DNA of 22,548 nucleotides, from IMG/VR virus record IMGVR_UViG_3300006921_000175, positions 1-22,548 of that record. The stretch is one strand, 5' to 3'. This DNA comes from a virus. A program made the position numbers and the translations under genes. Under the pieces are notes generated by a model, which searched no databases, was not told the origin of the DNA, and saw only the letters and a list, made by a program, of their open reading frames with translations. How positions within the stretch are numbered: the stretch's first letter is position 1; every line of letters starts with the position of its first letter. Shown here piece by piece: positions 1-7,162 of this stretch.

Positions 1-1
1 A

Positions 2-397
2 GTATTTTCTTTTCCCATGAAAGTTGATTCTGGTGCAGTGTTTCGCACAGACATGTCTGCTATCGAACAGTTGAAACTATGGAAAGTTTATCAAGAAAAC
101 TGGTGCGAGCATAAGCCTTCTGTGACTATTTCTGTTAAAGAAGAGGAATGGTTGCAAGTTGGGTCGTGGGTATACGATAACTTCAAATATATGAGTGGTG
201 TCAGTTTCCTTCCATTTGCAGAGCATACATATAAACAAGCACCTTATCAGGATTGCACAAAGCAAGAATATGAGATGCTTTTGAAGAGTATGCCTGCAGC
301 TGTGGACTGGGAGAAACTGTCAGAATATGAGCAAACTGATATGACAATTGGTGCCCAAGAACTTGCATGTGCAGCAGGTTTCTGTGAGATTCAATGA
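2..397 (+). CDS. nrdJ: Class II (adenosylcobalamin-dependent) ribonucleotide reductase, C-terminal fragment (runs off the window)
   Basis: This is the last ~131 codons of a gene that begins before the window. The frame is open from base 2, and the ATG at 17 is internal (it reads SFPMK, a typical internal stretch). The segment NWCEHKPSVTISV, then MSGVSFLPF, HTYKQAPYQ and a C-terminal CAAGFCEI, matches my memory of monomeric B12-dependent ribonucleotide reductases. The two terminal cysteines are spaced CX4C, like the C-terminal redox pair that re-reduces the active site in the Lactobacillus-type enzyme. The family converts ribonucleotides to deoxyribonucleotides for phage DNA synthesis and needs adenosylcobalamin but not oxygen. 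The stop overlaps the next start (ATGA). Catalytic cysteines and the radical-generating part lie outside the window, so intactness cannot be judged. Confidence 0.82.
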   Translation, partial: VFSFPMKVDSGAVFRTDMSAIEQLKLWKVYQENWCEHKPSVTISVKEEEWLQVGSWVYDNFKYMSGVSFLPFAEHTYKQAPYQDCTKQEYEMLLKSMPAAVDWEKLSEYEQTDMTIGAQELACAAGFCEIQ

Positions 398-561
398 AAC
401 TCATAGTCTGCGTCTCTTGTGAGGCTGAGTTCATCATAAAATACAGTATGGACGATTATCATTATAGAGTAATGTATTGTCCATTTTGTAAATCTGATAT
501 TGATGACCCAGATTTTGAAGATGAGATAATTGACTGGGAAGATGAAGACACAATCTGCTAA
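394..561 (+). CDS. Small zinc-ribbon-like protein (55 aa)
   Basis: The ATG at 394 overlaps the stop of the nrdJ fragment by four bases, and the frame runs 55 codons to a TAA at 559-561. The protein has two Cys pairs, CVSC at residues 6-9 and CPFC at 29-32. These are the four ligands expected of a small zinc ribbon. They are followed by a very acidic tail (about 14 Asp/Glu in the last 22 residues) that ends in Cys. The product is probably a zinc-binding nucleic-acid or protein-interaction module, but its partner is unknown. The next gene starts inside its 3' end (542), which suggests translational coupling. Similar short CxxC/CPFC proteins are common next to nucleotide-metabolism genes in T4-like marine phages. 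The call is based on the Cys pattern only. Confidence 0.7.
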   Translation: MKLIVCVSCEAEFIIKYSMDDYHYRVMYCPFCKSDIDDPDFEDEIIDWEDEDTIC

Positions 562-880
562 GGCAAAAGGACGTAGACTTCAACAATGGTTTCGTGATTT
601 ACTTATTGAGAAATTAGAAGTTCATCCAGAAGATATAGAATCTCGCAGCATGGGCGCAGGTGGGGAAGACCTCATCATGGCTCGTGCTGCGAGAGCAAAG
701 TTCCCCTATTCTATTGAATGCAAAAATCAAGAAAGTGTTAACGTTTGGAAATCGTATGAACAAGCAAAGGAAAATGCTGGTGATTATGAACCAATCGTAG
801 TTCTAAAACGTAATAACACTAAACCTCTAGTCTTGGTTGATGCAGACTATTTCGTTCAATTACACGATAAAAACTCCTAA
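542..880 (+). CDS. PD-(D/E)xK-type nuclease, Holliday-junction-resolvase/VRR-NUC-like (112 aa)
   Basis: The frame is open from a TTG at 530, but the ATG at 542 gives a natural start, MKTQSAKAKGRR. Near residues 43-68 there is GAGGEDLIMARAA followed by SIECKNQ. The Asp of GGEDL and the E-x-K of IECK form a PD-(D/E)xK metal-binding core. Helix 1 (GRRLQQWFRDLL) and the later Q-A---A pattern (YEQAKENAG) fit the small resolvase-like/restriction-like fold. The likely role is structure-specific or general cleavage of phage DNA during recombination, repair or packaging; the substrate is not deducible. It overlaps the zinc-ribbon gene by 20 bases. A short gap holding a late-promoter-like motif follows it. 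Confidence 0.72.
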   Translation: MKTQSAKAKGRRLQQWFRDLLIEKLEVHPEDIESRSMGAGGEDLIMARAARAKFPYSIECKNQESVNVWKSYEQAKENAGDYEPIVVLKRNNTKPLVLVDADYFVQLHDKNS

Positions 881-883
881 ATA
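877..883 (+). promoter_or_regulatory. Candidate T4-type late promoter (CTAAATA)
   Basis: CTAAATA lies over the stop codon of the nuclease gene and 31 bases before the ATG at 914. It sits in the only real gap between the nucleotide-metabolism genes and the membrane/curli block. It resembles the TATAAATA late-promoter box of T4 and the shorter CTAAATA form described for marine T4-like phages. No -35 element is seen, as expected for late promoters read by a gp55/gp33-modified polymerase. The motif is short and the genome AT-rich, so chance is possible. Confidence 0.4.
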
Positions 884-913
884 GTTCGTAGTAATATAAC
901 AGATGGAGAGCTC

Positions 914-1192
914 ATGGAAGCGTTTAGCTTAATCGCTGACCTCGGCTTTTCTATCGCGGCCGTCGTGATCGGCGGGTTTTTTATCATATTATTGTTAAAG
1001 TATATACTTGATTCGGTTGTGAGTAGTGCTGAAAGTTTAAATGGTATGATCTCTTCTTTAGACAACCGTATAAAGACTATTAATAATGAAATCGTGAGGT
1101 TAGACGCTCTAGTATGTCATGTGCTAGGAGTAAAGCCCGATACACGAAGAATGTCTGCTGCCGATGGGAAAGACGATTCTAGAAAAGACTAA
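914..1192 (+). CDS. Single-pass membrane protein with cytoplasmic coiled coil, paralog 1 (92 aa)
   Basis: A GGAG Shine-Dalgarno element lies 7 bases before the ATG. Residues about 8-33 are one long hydrophobic segment (SIAAVVIGGFFIILLLKYIL). They are followed by a helical, heptad-like region containing SLDNRIKTINNEIVRLD and a charged tail. The next gene has the same architecture and a matching motif (DRVRMLDNDMIRLD), so the two look like tandem paralogs. Function is unknown. A membrane anchor with a short coiled coil fits a small holin-like or envelope-scaffold protein, but no known holin signature is visible. It is first in line after the candidate late promoter and leads into the curli genes. 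Confidence 0.65.
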   Translation: MEAFSLIADLGFSIAAVVIGGFFIILLLKYILDSVVSSAESLNGMISSLDNRIKTINNEIVRLDALVCHVLGVKPDTRRMSAADGKDDSRKD

Positions 1193-1197
1193 TAGTT

Positions 1198-1464
1198 ATG
1201 GATTTAATAAATGTAGTAGAGTTAGTAAATCAATATGGTGTACCCATAGTTGTCGCTGTGGGTATGGGTTATTTTATTTTTTATATTTGGAAGTTTGTTA
1301 CAAATAACATTCTTCCAAGTTTAGATAAAGCATTTGGTACTTTGGTACATTTGATTGACCGAGTAAGAATGTTGGACAACGACATGATTCGACTCGACCA
1401 AAAAATACACACCATCATAGAAATACAAGAATCAAGAAAACAGGTAGAAAAAGATGATGCTTAG
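1198..1464 (+). CDS. Single-pass membrane protein with cytoplasmic coiled coil, paralog 2 (88 aa)
   Basis: It starts five bases after paralog 1 stops. Residues about 14-33 (GVPIVVAVGMGYFIFYIW) form a transmembrane helix. They are followed by an amphipathic helix with the motif LIDRVRMLDNDMIRLDQKI, nearly the same pattern as paralog 1, and a charged C-terminus. Small phage proteins with this layout are frequent in marine T4-like phages and are usually left unnamed. Its last 11 bases overlap the start of csgF, so it is probably co-translated with the curli secretion genes and may act with them at the inner membrane. A holin-like role is an alternative; the sequence does not decide. Confidence 0.65.
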   Translation: MDLINVVELVNQYGVPIVVAVGMGYFIFYIWKFVTNNILPSLDKAFGTLVHLIDRVRMLDNDMIRLDQKIHTIIEIQESRKQVEKDDA

Positions 1465-1897
1465 AGCTTCACTTTTTCTTCTCTGTCTATTGTCTGTAAA
1501 CTCACATGCAGTTCAAATGACACATACGTTTAAATCACCGTCTTTTAATGGAAATGGGTATAGTGCACATGTGTTGACAATAGAAAATCAAGAGTTTTCC
1601 AGAAGTGAAGCACTTAGGGAAAAGAAAGAATCTGCTGAACGTCAAGCAATACGAGACGCGGCAAACACGAACCTTTCGAAATTTATGAAAAACGTAGAGT
1701 CTAGAATATACGCCCAACTGTCTAAGCAGTTGGTGGACAGTATGTTTGGAGAAGATGCTTCAACATCAGGCACCGTTACTTTTGAGGGAACAACAATCAG
1801 TTATACCAAAAGCAGCGATACCGTAGATTTAACAATTGTGGATACAAATGGTAGTTCGACTAATATCACTGTTCCTGTTGGCGACTTTACTTTCTAG
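1454..1897 (+). CDS. csgF: Curli assembly factor CsgF-like, exported
   Basis: It has a cleavable signal peptide (hydrophobic SLFLLCLLSV, then SHA before the mature part). The mature N-terminus QMTHTFKSPSFNGNGY matches the conserved start of enterobacterial CsgF (TMTFQFRNPNFGGNP), the segment that plugs into the CsgG pore. The C-terminal half carries the typical pattern: a helix with SKQLVDSMFGED, then strands with SYTKSSDTVDLTIVDT and a final TNITVPVGDF. At 147 residues it is close to the usual ~138. CsgF sits at the surface side of the CsgG channel and couples secretion to fibre nucleation. The neighbouring csgG confirms the call. ATGs occur at 1454 and 1457. The last 50 bases also encode the CsgG signal peptide in another frame. 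Confidence 0.86.
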   Translation: MMLRASLFLLCLLSVNSHAVQMTHTFKSPSFNGNGYSAHVLTIENQEFSRSEALREKKESAERQAIRDAANTNLSKFMKNVESRIYAQLSKQLVDSMFGEDASTSGTVTFEGTTISYTKSSDTVDLTIVDTNGSSTNITVPVGDFTF

Positions 1898-2636
1898 TTG
1901 CGCGAGCATCCAATCACAGGATGCTCCTGCATCAAGCACTGTGCCGTTAGTGAATGAACTATACAATATGACACCGCCTGTTCGTAAGGTGCCAATCGCA
2001 GTGTATAAGTTTAATGATGTAACAGGACAAAGAAAATCGAGTTCATCACTTGCACTGTTGAGTAGTGCGGTGACACAGGGTGGAGATATATGGTTAATCC
2101 AAGCCCTAAAGAAAGCAGGTAAGGGTGAGTGGTTTCAAGTTATAGAAAGAATGGAACTGGAAAATCTATTAAAAGAAAGACAGATTATACGAAACACAAG
2201 AAAGAACTATGATGGAGATAAGGCAGAAAAGATTAAACCTCTATTGTTCGCAGGAGTATTGCTGACAGGAGGTATAGTTGGATATGACACCAATACAAGT
2301 ACAGGTGGTATGGGTGTAAGATATTTGGGTATTGGTATGTCTGATGAATATCGTAAGGACATGGTAACAGTGGCTTTACGATTAATATCTGTACAGACAG
2401 GTGAAGTTTTATTGGCAGTTAGTTCTCAGAAAACTATTCTGAGTACAAAGTTATCTGCAACAGTTTTTAAGTTTTTGGATATGGGAACTAAATTGCTGGA
2501 GACAGAATCAGGGATAACGGACAATGAGTCCACAACCTATGCAGTAAGGAAGGCAATCGAACAATCGGTTATTGAAATAATCAAGGAAGGCGAGAAAAAA
2601 GAATTATGGGAATTTAAAAAGGAGGAAGAAAAATGA
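1848..2636 (+). CDS. csgG: Curli secretion channel CsgG-like outer-membrane lipoprotein
   Basis: The frame is open from a TTG at 1836, but the ATG at 1848 gives a clean lipoprotein signal ending in lipobox LSSC (Cys18). The residues after Cys are Ala-Ser, not Asp, which fits outer-membrane sorting. CsgG landmarks follow in order: VPIAVYKFNDVTGQ, an ALK---WFQVIER stretch, LENLLKERQIIR, TGGIVGYDTNTSTGGMGVRYLGIG, VALRLISVQTGEVL, KTILS, and a C-terminal ELWEF. This is the nonameric pore that exports curli subunits. The constriction-loop region between GQRK and SSAV lacks the Tyr and Asn-Phe found in E. coli CsgG. It overlaps csgF by 50 bases and curlin 1 by 4 (ATGA). No csgE is seen in the window. 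Confidence 0.93.
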   Translation: MVVRLISLFLLATLLSSCASIQSQDAPASSTVPLVNELYNMTPPVRKVPIAVYKFNDVTGQRKSSSSLALLSSAVTQGGDIWLIQALKKAGKGEWFQVIERMELENLLKERQIIRNTRKNYDGDKAEKIKPLLFAGVLLTGGIVGYDTNTSTGGMGVRYLGIGMSDEYRKDMVTVALRLISVQTGEVLLAVSSQKTILSTKLSATVFKFLDMGTKLLETESGITDNESTTYAVRKAIEQSVIEIIKEGEKKELWEFKKEEEK

Positions 2637-3316
2637 GAACGGGCATACTTACGATACTCGCTTACTTCGTTATGTGCAGTGTGAGTTATGCGAGTGACGT
2701 TTACATAACACAGTCTGGTGCGAGCCTGACTGCAAACATCAATCAAGATGGACAGACTAATAAGTTTGGTGATGGTACAACGGGCGTTACTTTAACAGGT
2801 GACAATCAGACATTGGACATTGACCAGATTGGTAACACTAACACTATCGCCGCATCTGTTGTAGGTGCAACACAGACGTTTACTCTCAAACAAGAAGGTA
2901 ACAGTAATACTTCTAATGTGTCTGTAGGAGCTCAAGGTGCTTCTGCTGATAACAGTATCATTCAAACACTCACTGGTAATTCAAATACCACTAACGTGAA
3001 CGTAGCAAAGACTGCATCGGGCGCTGATGCTGATGTTGATATCGTTGCTACAGGTGACAGCAATACTATTACCGTGAATGAGAATAGCACTGCAAGTATG
3101 ATTGGCGATGATAAGAAGATAACGAATATCACAGCTATTGGGTCGAGTAATACTATTACGTCAACTCATACCGGCGCTGCTGACCAAGACACTACTTTAC
3201 ACCATACAGGTGCTTCTAGTACATTTTCGATTACTCAAGGTGGTGCTCATGATGGCACAACTTCTATAACAACGGTTGGATCAGGACACAGTGTTACGGT
3301 TACTATGGACGATTAG
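2633..3316 (+). CDS. Curlin-repeat protein 1 (CsgA/CsgB-like), exported
   Basis: An N-terminal signal peptide (ILAYFVMCSVSYA, cleavage after YA-S) precedes a low-complexity, Asn/Thr/Ser/Gly-rich mature chain with no cysteine. The chain shows irregular curlin repeats with the pattern I-x-Q-x-G-x-x-N-x-x-x-x. Examples are VYITQSG, INQDGQTN, IDQIGNTNTI, LKQEGNSNTS, TGDSNTITV, IGSSNTITS and SITQGG. Curlins stack such strands into a beta-solenoid amyloid. The direct position after csgG, with a 4-base overlap, supports its being the exported substrate. Whether it is the major subunit (CsgA role) or nucleator (CsgB role) cannot be told. Later repeats lose Gln in favour of Thr/His, so the amyloid core may be weaker than in E. 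coli curli. Confidence 0.85.
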   Translation: MRTGILTILAYFVMCSVSYASDVYITQSGASLTANINQDGQTNKFGDGTTGVTLTGDNQTLDIDQIGNTNTIAASVVGATQTFTLKQEGNSNTSNVSVGAQGASADNSIIQTLTGNSNTTNVNVAKTASGADADVDIVATGDSNTITVNENSTASMIGDDKKITNITAIGSSNTITSTHTGAADQDTTLHHTGASSTFSITQGGAHDGTTSITTVGSGHSVTVTMDD

Positions 3317-4355
3317 TCTCATTCTCTTTAGCATCGGTGCTTATGGTGCTATTGGGAATGTGGTGAAACACAAAGGAAATGCTTCTGTAGAACGGTCAGG
3401 TGAGAAATCCGTTCTACAGAAGGGTTCTGATATCGAGTTCAAGGACACGGTGAAAACTGGTAAAGGCGATGTTGGTATCAAGTTCGTAGATGACACCAAC
3501 GTAGCAGTGAGTGCCCACAGTGCCTTGGTTATCGATGAGTTTATCTATGATCCCAACTCTAGAAAGGGGTCGAAGTTGGTTATGAATATTGCACTTGGCA
3601 CAGTGCGTTATGCGAGTGGTAATATTGCGAAGCTGAGCAATCAGAATGTAGACATTCGGACACCGACAGCAAGGATTGGTGTGTTGGGAACTGCATTCAG
3701 TATGACGGTGGATGAGGTTGGTAAGTCTTTAATTATTCTGTTACCCAATGCTGATGGGACAGTGGGTAAGATATCTGTGGATACTGATGTAGGACAGGTT
3801 ATAATGAACCAAGCATTTCAGTCAACAGTGGTTGGTACAGCAGAGGCAAAACCATCCAAGCCAGTGATACTTGATTTAACACTGGATCAGATTAACAACT
3901 TATTGATTATCAGACCACCAAAAAAGAAGATTATAGCGTTGCTTAGTGATTCAAAGAAAAGTAAGAATTTGCTGGATATTGATTTTCTTGAGTTTACAGG
4001 GTTGGATAAGAACGAGTTAGAAGAAGACCTGTTTGAGTTTAACGAGTTGGACATTAACGATTTGGATGTGGAGTTACTTGGTAACATCCTTGACCAGATT
4101 GCTCTTGCCCTAGCACAGGCAGAGTTGATAGATGGCCGAACCAGCGGGTTTAACAGGGCAACACAGGTTAATACGATAGTGGACGGCAACACAACACGCA
4201 TAATACGGAGAGTGGGCAACAGTACGATAGACCTAGATTTAATTAACGATTACGGATATACAATAAATTTAACACAGGGCGGAATACCTGTGCCAGAGAT
4301 AACAACGAGAGATGAGGACGCTTCTAACACTATTACTATCTATCAGTCTGAGTAG
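3291..4355 (+). CDS. FecR-domain periplasmic protein with curlin-like C-terminus
   Basis: The frame opens at a TTG at 3276, but the GTG at 3291 gives a proper signal peptide (LRLLWTISLILFSIGAYG-A). Residues about 20-180 are a FecR-type beta domain: VVKHKGNASVERSG, LQKGSDIEFKDTVKTG, GIKFVDDTNVAVSAHS, then GTVRYASGN and DIRTPTARIGVLGTAFS. The last motif is characteristic of the family. A middle acidic, Leu/Asp-rich segment (about 215-275) follows. The final ~40 residues read like curlin strands (GNSTIDL, YTINLTQGG, SNTITIYQS). FecR domains sense or carry signals in the periplasm. Stand-alone versions often neighbour CHASE2 cyclases, one of which lies 750 bases downstream. It overlaps curlin 1 by 26 bases and curlin 2 by 44. 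A structural anchor for the fibre is an alternative role. Confidence 0.85.
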   Translation: MLRLLWTISLILFSIGAYGAIGNVVKHKGNASVERSGEKSVLQKGSDIEFKDTVKTGKGDVGIKFVDDTNVAVSAHSALVIDEFIYDPNSRKGSKLVMNIALGTVRYASGNIAKLSNQNVDIRTPTARIGVLGTAFSMTVDEVGKSLIILLPNADGTVGKISVDTDVGQVIMNQAFQSTVVGTAEAKPSKPVILDLTLDQINNLLIIRPPKKKIIALLSDSKKSKNLLDIDFLEFTGLDKNELEEDLFEFNELDINDLDVELLGNILDQIALALAQAELIDGRTSGFNRATQVNTIVDGNTTRIIRRVGNSTIDLDLINDYGYTINLTQGGIPVPEITTRDEDASNTITIYQSE

Positions 4356-5106
4356 CACAGCACTTGCTGGAAACAGCGTGTATCTTGAGCAGATTGGTAC
4401 GAGTACAGATACTACTGTCAGCATAGACATTGACGGTAATAACAATTCTATCAATTTGTCGATGGAGGGCACTGGTAATGAACTAAATTTCAAACAAGAG
4501 GGAAACAATAATACCATCAGTTGGGTTTCCTATTGGGGTTCTGGTAAAATATGGGGCGGTGACTTGGATGGTAATAACAACACACTTAAAATTGAACAGT
4601 ACAACACCACAGGCTCAGACTCTAATAGAGTAGGTTTTCATATGCCTGGAAACAGTAATACTATTCATGTTTGTCAGGGAGCAATATTTTCTAGCAGCAC
4701 AGACACAACATGTTCAGGCTCACAGTCTCAAGAATATGGTGGACACACCATAAATCTGGATGTGCATGCAAATGGTAACAACATAAAAATAGGACAAGAG
4801 ACAGGCACAGGTAACGCTGACCACTACGCACAGATATACTATTACAACGGTGATAATAACAGCACTTTTATTACTCAAAAGGGAAATGGTGATAAAGATT
4901 TGAGAATGGACATAAGGACTGATGGTGGGGAACAAGAGATTATGCAAAAAGGAGATGGTGCACATACAGGAGTAGTTAATCTTCAAGGTAGTTATCACAC
5001 AGATATTACACTCATACAACGAGGCAACACAGCACAGTCTTATTCGTTAACACAAAATTGTCAAACAAGTGGCGGGTGCGCTGTTTCGGTGACACAAGGA
5101 AACTGA
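4312..5106 (+). CDS. Curlin-repeat protein 2 (CsgA/CsgB-like), exported, Cys-containing
   Basis: The start codon lies inside the fecR-like gene. The signal peptide is encoded in that overlap (LLTLLLSISLSSTALA, with an AxA-like site before GN). The mature chain has repeated curlin strands such as VYLEQIG, GNNNSINLS, LNFKQEGNNNTIS, GNNNTLKIEQ, GNSNTIHVCQ, NNIKIGQ, NNSTFITQKGNG, ITLIQRGN and VSVTQGN. By hand count it holds about 30 Asn and 29 Thr in 264 residues. Unlike curlin 1 and classical curlins it has four Cys in two close pairs, which could form disulfides in the periplasm. It is probably the second fibre component (nucleator or tip). It ends one base before the cyclase gene. Confidence 0.84.
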   Translation: MRTLLTLLLSISLSSTALAGNSVYLEQIGTSTDTTVSIDIDGNNNSINLSMEGTGNELNFKQEGNNNTISWVSYWGSGKIWGGDLDGNNNTLKIEQYNTTGSDSNRVGFHMPGNSNTIHVCQGAIFSSSTDTTCSGSQSQEYGGHTINLDVHANGNNIKIGQETGTGNADHYAQIYYYNGDNNSTFITQKGNGDKDLRMDIRTDGGEQEIMQKGDGAHTGVVNLQGSYHTDITLIQRGNTAQSYSLTQNCQTSGGCAVSVTQGN

Positions 5107-5107
5107 C

Positions 5108-7162
5108 ATGAAGAAATGGATTATATCATTTGCAGTAATTCTGATTCTGTGTGGAATTCGTTTTGCAGATCCGTGGTTTCTTGATGTGGTAAGACTCAAG
5201 GCATTAGACCAACACCAAAGAAACCAGACAGAACAGAGCTTGGATAATCTTGTTACAATAGAAATCAATAACGAAACTCTAAATAAAAAAGGTCAATGGC
5301 CCTGGAATAGAGAAACGTTATCCAAAGAAATAATACGGTTGTATGAGGCTGGCGCGGGTATGGTTGTGCTTCCTATACTCTTTGCACAACCTGATAGATT
5401 TGGTGGAGATGATTCACTTGCAGATGTTCTCAGTCAAACCCCAACCATTATAGGACAAATACCTACCACACAGAAAGATAACAGTGGTGTCATACGAGGC
5501 GTTGCAACAGTGGGTGAGCCATGGAATGGTTGGGTATATCAGTATCCAGGCGCAATCGGACCTATACCTTTACTAGCAGAAAAATCACATGCTGTTGGTA
5601 TGATGATTATTGCACCAGAGAAGGACGGCGTGGTTCGTCGTATGCCCTTGGTAGTTGCAGTGGGTGACCAACTATACCCAGCAATGAGCACGGAAATATT
5701 ACGGATGGTTGCCGGTGATATATCTTATCAAATGAAAACAGGTGTGGCAGGTGTTGAGAAATTACGCATACCTAAGTTTAAGATGATTGATACGGATGCA
5801 CATGGCAATATATGGTTGGACTTCAAATGGAAAACTCCAGTTCATGCATTGCATGAAGAGCTACCGGACCTTAGTGGCAAGATAGTAATTGTGTCAATAA
5901 CAGCATCTGGCCTTGACAGTGCAGTATCTACGCCTGTTGGTGTAATCTATTCACATGACCTTATTGGTGCTTCTGTTGCGACAATGATGACAGGCAGAAA
6001 TATCACTAGACCATATTGGACTAACCTTGCCGAGTTGGGTTCATCGTTTGGTCTTGCACTTTTATTGATGATTGTTGTGTTATTGCTACCTTGGTATTTT
6101 GGTGCAACACTCATGCCCGCAGCTGCTGTGGGTTTATTTTATGGAAGTTCACACCTTTTCACCAAACACGATTATTTGGTGGATTGGAGTTACCCTGTAA
6201 TTACAGTATTCTTTGCTTGGTCAATTGCAGCATTTTTGAGATTTATGGAAGAACACAAAAAGAGAATGGAAATCAAAAAACAATTTGAACATTATCTTGC
6301 ACCGGCAATGGTTAAGAAGTTACAGAGGAATCCAGACTTATTAAAATTAGGAGGTGAGACGAGAGAATTAACATTATTGTTTTGTGACATACGAGGATTT
6401 ACACCTATCAGTGAACAATTCAAAACTGATCCACAAGGATTAACAAAGCTCATTAATAGGTTTTTGACTCCTATGACAGATATCATCATGACTAATGATG
6501 GTACAATAGATAAATATATGGGTGACTGCATAATGGCATTTTGGAATGCTCCATTAGACGTTAAAGAACAACGTAGATTGGCAATTAAGTCCTCTCATGA
6601 GATGTTGAAACATCTTGAGGGATTAAACGTGGAGCTGAAGAAAGAGGAATCTCTTCCTATAAACATTGGTATTGGATTAAATACGGGAGATGTAGTCGTG
6701 GGCAACATGGGCAGTAATCAAAGATTTGATTATAGTTGTTTGGGAGATGCAGTTAATCTTGCAGCCAGACTTGAGGGGCAGAGTAAAGAGTATGGTATGA
6801 AAATAATTCTTGGCGAAGAAACCGCCAAGGAAATGGAGAGTGAATTTGTAGTATTAGAATTAGATAAAATCGCAGTGAAGGGTAAAACAGAAGGTGTCAC
6901 TATCTACACATCTTTAGGAACTCATAAAAATCTTTTCAATACGATGAACTATGATATGGCGCAAAGACAACATGGGAAGTTTTTGTTTTTCTATCGTAAA
7001 CAAGCTTGGCAGTTGGCATCAAAATGGCTTGATGATTTAGAGTTTGAGTTCAACGGCATGATGAAAGATTATTATGCCATGATGAGAGATAGAATAGAAC
7101 AATTACAGAAAGAAGACCTTCCTGAAGATTGGGATGGCGTGTATAGGGCGACAACAAAATGA
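5108..7162 (+). CDS. CHASE2-domain class III adenylate/guanylate cyclase
   Basis: This 684-residue inner-membrane sensor cyclase begins with a TM helix (about 4-20). A periplasmic CHASE2 domain (about 25-300) follows, with LVTIEINNETLNKKGQWPWNRE near its start. Three TM helices occupy about 312-385. The cytoplasmic class III catalytic domain (about 415-600) shows FCDIRGFT (metal Asp427), DKYMGDCIMAFW (Lys469, metal Asp473) and YSCLGDAVNLAARLE (Asn550, Arg554). All residues needed for catalysis are therefore present. The second base-specifying position is Ser543, where Thr or Asp is usual in adenylate cyclases. The likely product is cAMP, with cGMP not excluded. It lies directly after the FecR and curlin genes, suggesting that it reports envelope or fibre status to the cytoplasm. 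A cyclase of this type is very unusual in a phage. Confidence 0.93.
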   Translation: MKKWIISFAVILILCGIRFADPWFLDVVRLKALDQHQRNQTEQSLDNLVTIEINNETLNKKGQWPWNRETLSKEIIRLYEAGAGMVVLPILFAQPDRFGGDDSLADVLSQTPTIIGQIPTTQKDNSGVIRGVATVGEPWNGWVYQYPGAIGPIPLLAEKSHAVGMMIIAPEKDGVVRRMPLVVAVGDQLYPAMSTEILRMVAGDISYQMKTGVAGVEKLRIPKFKMIDTDAHGNIWLDFKWKTPVHALHEELPDLSGKIVIVSITASGLDSAVSTPVGVIYSHDLIGASVATMMTGRNITRPYWTNLAELGSSFGLALLLMIVVLLLPWYFGATLMPAAAVGLFYGSSHLFTKHDYLVDWSYPVITVFFAWSIAAFLRFMEEHKKRMEIKKQFEHYLAPAMVKKLQRNPDLLKLGGETRELTLLFCDIRGFTPISEQFKTDPQGLTKLINRFLTPMTDIIMTNDGTIDKYMGDCIMAFWNAPLDVKEQRRLAIKSSHEMLKHLEGLNVELKKEESLPINIGIGLNTGDVVVGNMGSNQRFDYSCLGDAVNLAARLEGQSKEYGMKIILGEETAKEMESEFVVLELDKIAVKGKTEGVTIYTSLGTHKNLFNTMNYDMAQRQHGKFLFFYRKQAWQLASKWLDDLEFEFNGMMKDYYAMMRDRIEQLQKEDLPEDWDGVYRATTK

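Noticed and set aside
3276-3291. TTG at 3276 as start of the FecR-like protein
   Set aside because: The added residues are charged and spoil the signal peptide; the GTG at 3291 gives a standard leader.
2633-5106. Curlin-repeat genes as tail-fibre or CRISPR-like repeat arrays
   Set aside because: The repeats are irregular protein-level motifs, both proteins have signal peptides (not used by phage tail proteins), and they flank csgG, csgF and fecR-like genes.
6091-6288. Second + frame inside the cyclase gene
   Set aside because: It lies wholly within the membrane segment of the cyclase; no start signal and a Cys-rich random product.
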